Shown: positions 60,996 to 64,000 of the stretch, one piece after another
How the letters are laid out: the number at the start of each line of letters is the position of its first letter
How positions within the stretch are numbered: the first letter of the stretch is position 1
DNA from: Desulforapulum autotrophicum HRM2
GTDB lineage: Bacteria > Desulfobacterota > Desulfobacteria > Desulfobacterales > Desulfobacteraceae
NCBI RefSeq assembly: GCF_000020365.1
Contig: NC_012108.1
Location: 5,092,001 to 5,156,000, forward strand
Direction: 5' to 3'
Length of the DNA: 64,000 nt
Translations under genes and position numbers: made by a program
Notes under the pieces: generated by a model
Database searches by the model: none
Told to the model about the DNA's origin: nothing
Seen by the model: the letters and a program-made list of their open reading frames with translations, nothing else

Positions 60996-62730
60996 CTCCA
61001 GGCTCCCTGTCATGATATTCTTTGAATGTCAGTTGAAATTGAGTTCCGTTTCCAACCCGGCTTGAGACCTTGATGCGGGCATTGTTCTGGGCAAGCAGGG
61101 TATAAACGATGGACAGTCCCAGTCCCGTGCCGGTACCGGACATGGAAAAGAAAGGATCAAAAATATGATCGACTTTTTCCTCAGGTATTCCCGGCCCGTT
61201 ATCCTTGATGATAATTACAGGGGCAGTGGATTCATTTTTAAAACTGGCAAGGGAAATAATCCCGGTACCAGGGGCCACGATTGAAATTGCATTTAAAAGA
61301 AGGTTGATAAACACCTGAACCATCTGATCCCGGTCTGCCATGGAAATACAGTTTCTCACCTCGTTGGATATGGTAATCTTTCTGTTCTTGATCTCCTTTT
61401 GTAAAATACGAAGGCAGTCATCAACAATTTCTTTCATATCACATCGGGTTATTCTTGAAGGCCGGGGTTTGGCAAAGTTGAGAAGGTCTGTAACAATTTT
61501 ATTTAACCGGTTAACCTCCTGACCGATGTCCTGGGCCATCCCCTTGATATCGTAGTAGTCGTTTTCGTCAAGGTTAACCTGTGTTTCATGCCTGGGACAT
61601 AATTGAAGAACTTCCACCATGACCTGGGCCGTGGTTTTAATCCCGGCCAGGGGATTTTTGATCTCATGGGCAATACCGGCAATCAAAAGCCCCAGGGCGG
61701 CCAGTTTATTTGATTTTATCAGTTCAAGCTGCCGTTCCTTGAGTTGTTTTGCCATCTGGTTGAATGCATTTGAAAGCCGCCTGACTTCAATGCCCGAAGG
61801 GGTTTGGATTCGATGATCCAGGTTTCCCGCTGCAAATTCCCTTGTCCCGTTGATAATTTCAGTCAAAGGATGGATCTCTCGTCTACTAAAGAAAAAAGAA
61901 GCCCCCATGGCAAGAAGCAAGACAACGAACATAAAAAAAAGATTCCTTTGAACAAGCTGGTGCACATCTTTAAAAAGTTCTCGTTCAGGAATACGGAGCA
62001 GAATACGCCAGTTCATGACAGGAATCTGTGCGGCATACTCTTTTTTTTTATCATTAACCTGTTCATGGCGTTGAAACTCGTTTTGACTGAAAACAGGCTC
62101 ACCTGTTTCCATTACAATAAGTTTTTCACTGTCCGGTCCCATTTCCAAGCGTTCCAAAAAGGCGACAACATGATCCAAGGGGATAAGAACGGATACAAAA
62201 CCCACGGGTTGATGTTGTTCCTGAAAATCGTAGACCCTTTTAAATATGGCAATATGGTTTTGGTCATTTTCCTTGAATATTTTATAAAAAACATCATCTA
62301 CCCCGGCCATGGACCTGTTTTTTCCTAGAACAAACTGATTTGGACTTGTTTGTTCAGTCATGTGATTTGCTGCCAGCACTCTCCCGTGGTTTGTGAAAAG
62401 GGTTATGCGTTCATAAAGCGTTCGACCGTTTCTAAACCGATCGAGTTTTTCCCTGAGCAGGTTTAGCCGATGGGTATTTTGATATTCCACAAACGCAATT
62501 TGTACATAGGGAAGGGTCGACAACTGTTCCATGTCATGGACGATCTGAAGACAGAGCGTTTCCGTCTGTTCTGCAATCCGCTGAACAAGCTGGGACACCT
62601 GTTTTTCAGTGACGGTTTCAATGGATAGGGTATAGGCATTTACAGAAAAATAAAAAACCATGACAAGGGGGATAAATCCAAAAACGAAATACAGCCAGAA
62701 TATCCGCCATTTTAAAGGCAATTTTAACAT
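60988..62730 (-). CDS. Cache-type sensor histidine kinase (DctB-like)
   Basis: A 580-residue kinase: N-terminal membrane segment (IFWLYFVFGFIPLVMVFYF), an extracytoplasmic Cache sensor (about residues 35-275, FVEYQNTHRLNLLREKLDRF onward), a second membrane segment (NLFFMFVVLLLAMGASFFF), HAMP (EFAAGNLDHRIQTPSGIEV), HisKA with AGIAHEIKNPLAGIKTTAQV, and HATPase_c with DNGPGIPEEKVDHIFDPFF and GTGLGLSIV. Arrangement and motifs match DctB. Overlaps its regulator gene by 8 bases and follows the binding-protein gene by 7. Confidence 0.93.
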   Translation of the reverse strand: MLKLPLKWRIFWLYFVFGFIPLVMVFYFSVNAYTLSIETVTEKQVSQLVQRIAEQTETLCLQIVHDMEQLSTLPYVQIAFVEYQNTHRLNLLREKLDRFRNGRTLYERITLFTNHGRVLAANHMTEQTSPNQFVLGKNRSMAGVDDVFYKIFKENDQNHIAIFKRVYDFQEQHQPVGFVSVLIPLDHVVAFLERLEMGPDSEKLIVMETGEPVFSQNEFQRHEQVNDKKKEYAAQIPVMNWRILLRIPERELFKDVHQLVQRNLFFMFVVLLLAMGASFFFSRREIHPLTEIINGTREFAAGNLDHRIQTPSGIEVRRLSNAFNQMAKQLKERQLELIKSNKLAALGLLIAGIAHEIKNPLAGIKTTAQVMVEVLQLCPRHETQVNLDENDYYDIKGMAQDIGQEVNRLNKIVTDLLNFAKPRPSRITRCDMKEIVDDCLRILQKEIKNRKITISNEVRNCISMADRDQMVQVFINLLLNAISIVAPGTGIISLASFKNESTAPVIIIKDNGPGIPEEKVDHIFDPFFSMSGTGTGLGLSIVYTLLAQNNARIKVSSRVGNGTQFQLTFKEYHDREPGDG

Positions 62731-62737
62731 TTAACGA

Positions 62738-63637
62738 CTAATCTTCCCACCAGGACGGTTTCATGGGAAAGGCTATCACATTCAGATACTCTTTAAACCC
62801 TGGAGGCATTTTAATGGGGTATTCCCCTGTTGCTCCCATCCATCTCCCATAAATTTCATAAAATCTGTTTGTATTCAGGGACCACCGGATGGTGTTATTC
62901 AGGAAATCACGAAAATCTGAATTATTTTCAGGTACGATATAGGCATAGGGTTCGTAGGAGATGGCAAAATTAAGAATGGTGAGCGCATTTGGATCACTAT
63001 CCTTTATGCGCATAACATTGAGCAGGGTACGATCCAGGCAGAGGGCATCTATCACTCCTTTTTTAAGATCCGTAAACCCCTGGGAAATCGTCTTGATAAT
63101 TTTAATATTGACCGACTTTAATCTTTTGATTTGAACCATGGACTGTAATGCCGAAAGATTGGTTGTTCCAGCGGCAGCGCCAACGGTTTTTCCGTTGATG
63201 TCATCCATGGTTCGAATTGCGGACTGGGACCTTACCATAAAGGTGGTTTCAGAAATAAAAAACATCAGGCTGAAGTCAACGGTTTGTTCACGCTCCAGAT
63301 TATAGGTCGAAGAACCCATCTCCACATCAATTTCATGTTTTACAATCAGGGGAATCCGGTTTTCAGTGTTGATCACAACGGGTTGAATACGGATTTTTTT
63401 TCTAAAATGCTTTGACAGATTTTCAGCCAGCAACCCTGCCATGTCAACTGAAAAACCAATGTGCTCGCCCGACACAGGATCCAGATAGGCAAAGGGAATG
63501 GCGTCTTGCCTGAAGCCGATGCGGATAATGCCCGTTCGCTCTATCCTGTCCATGATTTCATCCGACCCCCCAGGCGCCGCTCCACAGATGATGAGGAGGA
63601 AAAGCGTCAGACCTATATTTATTATTTTTTTTATCAT
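62738..63637 (-). CDS. Amino-acid ABC-type periplasmic binding protein (family 3)
   Basis: A 299-residue exported family-3 solute-binding protein (signal FLLIICGAAPGGS). RIGFRQDAIPFAYLDPVSG, GFSVDMAGLLAENL, DVEMGSSTYNLEREQTVDFS and KTVGAAAGTTNLSAL are the usual ligand-pocket segments for polar amino acids such as glutamate. It has no permease or ATPase beside it; it sits 7 bases before the sensor kinase gene, so it may present its ligand to the kinase's Cache domain. GGA-type site is poor. Confidence 0.85.
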   Translation of the reverse strand: MIKKIINIGLTLFLLIICGAAPGGSDEIMDRIERTGIIRIGFRQDAIPFAYLDPVSGEHIGFSVDMAGLLAENLSKHFRKKIRIQPVVINTENRIPLIVKHEIDVEMGSSTYNLEREQTVDFSLMFFISETTFMVRSQSAIRTMDDINGKTVGAAAGTTNLSALQSMVQIKRLKSVNIKIIKTISQGFTDLKKGVIDALCLDRTLLNVMRIKDSDPNALTILNFAISYEPYAYIVPENNSDFRDFLNNTIRWSLNTNRFYEIYGRWMGATGEYPIKMPPGFKEYLNVIAFPMKPSWWED

Positions 63638-63654
63638 GGATAGAAGACCAGGGT

Positions 63655-64000
63655 TCAGGTCAAAGGAATGCCATGCAGCCGTCCCCTGGCATCAATGGAA
63701 TCAACCAGGATGTCTACGGCAGATCTTTTCAGGTCATCCCCGCCCTTGACAAGCAGGGTCAGGTAGTTGGAGGTGACGGCCTTGAGCATGCCTGTCTCCC
63801 TGTCCCGTTGTTCCTGGATTATGGCCCCAAACCTTTGACCGATATTTCCCAGCTCAAAGGCCCGGCGTTTTTCCCGTCCCAGGGCGCGCATGGCAGCACA
63901 CCGTTGCTTCAGGATCCCAGGGGCCACCCGGTCGGGATAATCAAAGGCCGGGGTACCTTTTCTCGGGGAAAAGGGAAACACGTGGAGATAGGAGATGGGA
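63655..64000 (-). CDS. mtaB: 3' part of tRNA methylthiotransferase MtaB
   Basis: The minus-strand frame is open through the window edge; 115 codons are seen. SYLHVFPFSPRKGTPAFDYP is the end of the radical SAM barrel of MtaB, which turns t6A37 into ms2t6A37 in tRNAs reading ANN codons, followed by the C-terminal TRAM-like region (RFGAIIQEQRDRETGMLKAV, NYLTLLVKG). The N-terminal two thirds lie outside. 17 bases before the binding-protein gene. Confidence 0.8.
   Translation of the reverse strand, partial: PISYLHVFPFSPRKGTPAFDYPDRVAPGILKQRCAAMRALGREKRRAFELGNIGQRFGAIIQEQRDRETGMLKAVTSNYLTLLVKGGDDLKRSAVDILVDSIDARGRLHGIPLT

Overview
The window reads as chromosomal DNA of a Gram-negative anaerobe of the sulfate-reducing deltaproteobacterial (Desulfobacteraceae-like) type. 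This is inferred from gene style: a cytoplasmic-type cobaltochelatase CbiK and a late cobamide cluster that includes CbiR, several solute-binding-protein uptake systems (TRAP, peptide, polyamine-type), many lipoproteins, OmpA-type envelope proteins, a short GSI-alpha glutamine synthetase and sigma-54 regulation. No database search was possible, so the taxon is a guess. I see no phage, no intact insertion sequence, no CRISPR array and no tRNA or rRNA gene.

Layout. 1-2.1 kb: 3' part of selO and a spermidine-synthase-like protein. 2.2-4.6 kb: a CpxA/CpxR-like two-component pair, with a GTAAA-N6-GTAAA box before each gene. 4.8-10.3 kb: two large secreted lipoproteins (four DUF1566 repeats; a duplicated parallel beta-helix). 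10.6-14.6 kb: a SWIM/SNF2 ATPase and a fused double CDP-alcohol phosphatidyltransferase. 15.0-18.9 kb: potDABC-type ABC operon; divergently, 19.3-24.9 kb: dppABCDF-type peptide ABC operon. 25-33.8 kb: CoA-binding protein, methyltransferase, subtilisin-like lipoprotein, RlmK-like rRNA methyltransferase, DUF2959 lipoprotein, hisD, a small Cys-rich protein and a ZnuA-like binding protein. 34.1-37.0 kb: TRAP transporter dctPQM.

37.3-39.1 kb: glnK-amt behind a sigma-54 promoter. 39.3-47.1 kb: a compact seven-gene minus-strand run (radical SAM, unknown membrane protein, cobS, cobD, cbiB, cbiR, ABC-F ATPase) for the late steps and remodelling of cobamides; cbiK lies at 55.5 kb. 47.3-49.9 kb: two paralogous OmpA-family proteins around an LPP20-like lipoprotein. 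50.3-53.7 kb: a zinc ribbon, glnA (second sigma-54 promoter), CYTH protein, FKBP isomerase. 53.9-57.7 kb: trypsin-like protease, LOG protein, cbiK, aspartate kinase. 57.9-64 kb: dicarboxylate/amino-acid symporter followed upstream by an NtrC-class regulator, a Cache-type sensor kinase and an amino-acid-binding protein (probably one sensing-uptake unit), then the 3' part of mtaB.

The least explained parts are non-coding. A dispersed hairpin repeat (core CCGGCACGGCCGGAGC) occurs at about five places, often directly after stop codons; two copies carry a conserved tail of about 40 bp ending just before a gene start. There is a long near-perfect hairpin at 25738-25915, a branched fold at 33953-34123, and a small three-way fold between direct repeats at 59461-59572. 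Candidate protein-level novelties are the double CDP-alcohol transferase, the OmpA/LPP20/OmpA locus, the unknown protein coupled to cobS, and the ZnuA-like protein that overlaps a 72-residue Cys-rich protein.
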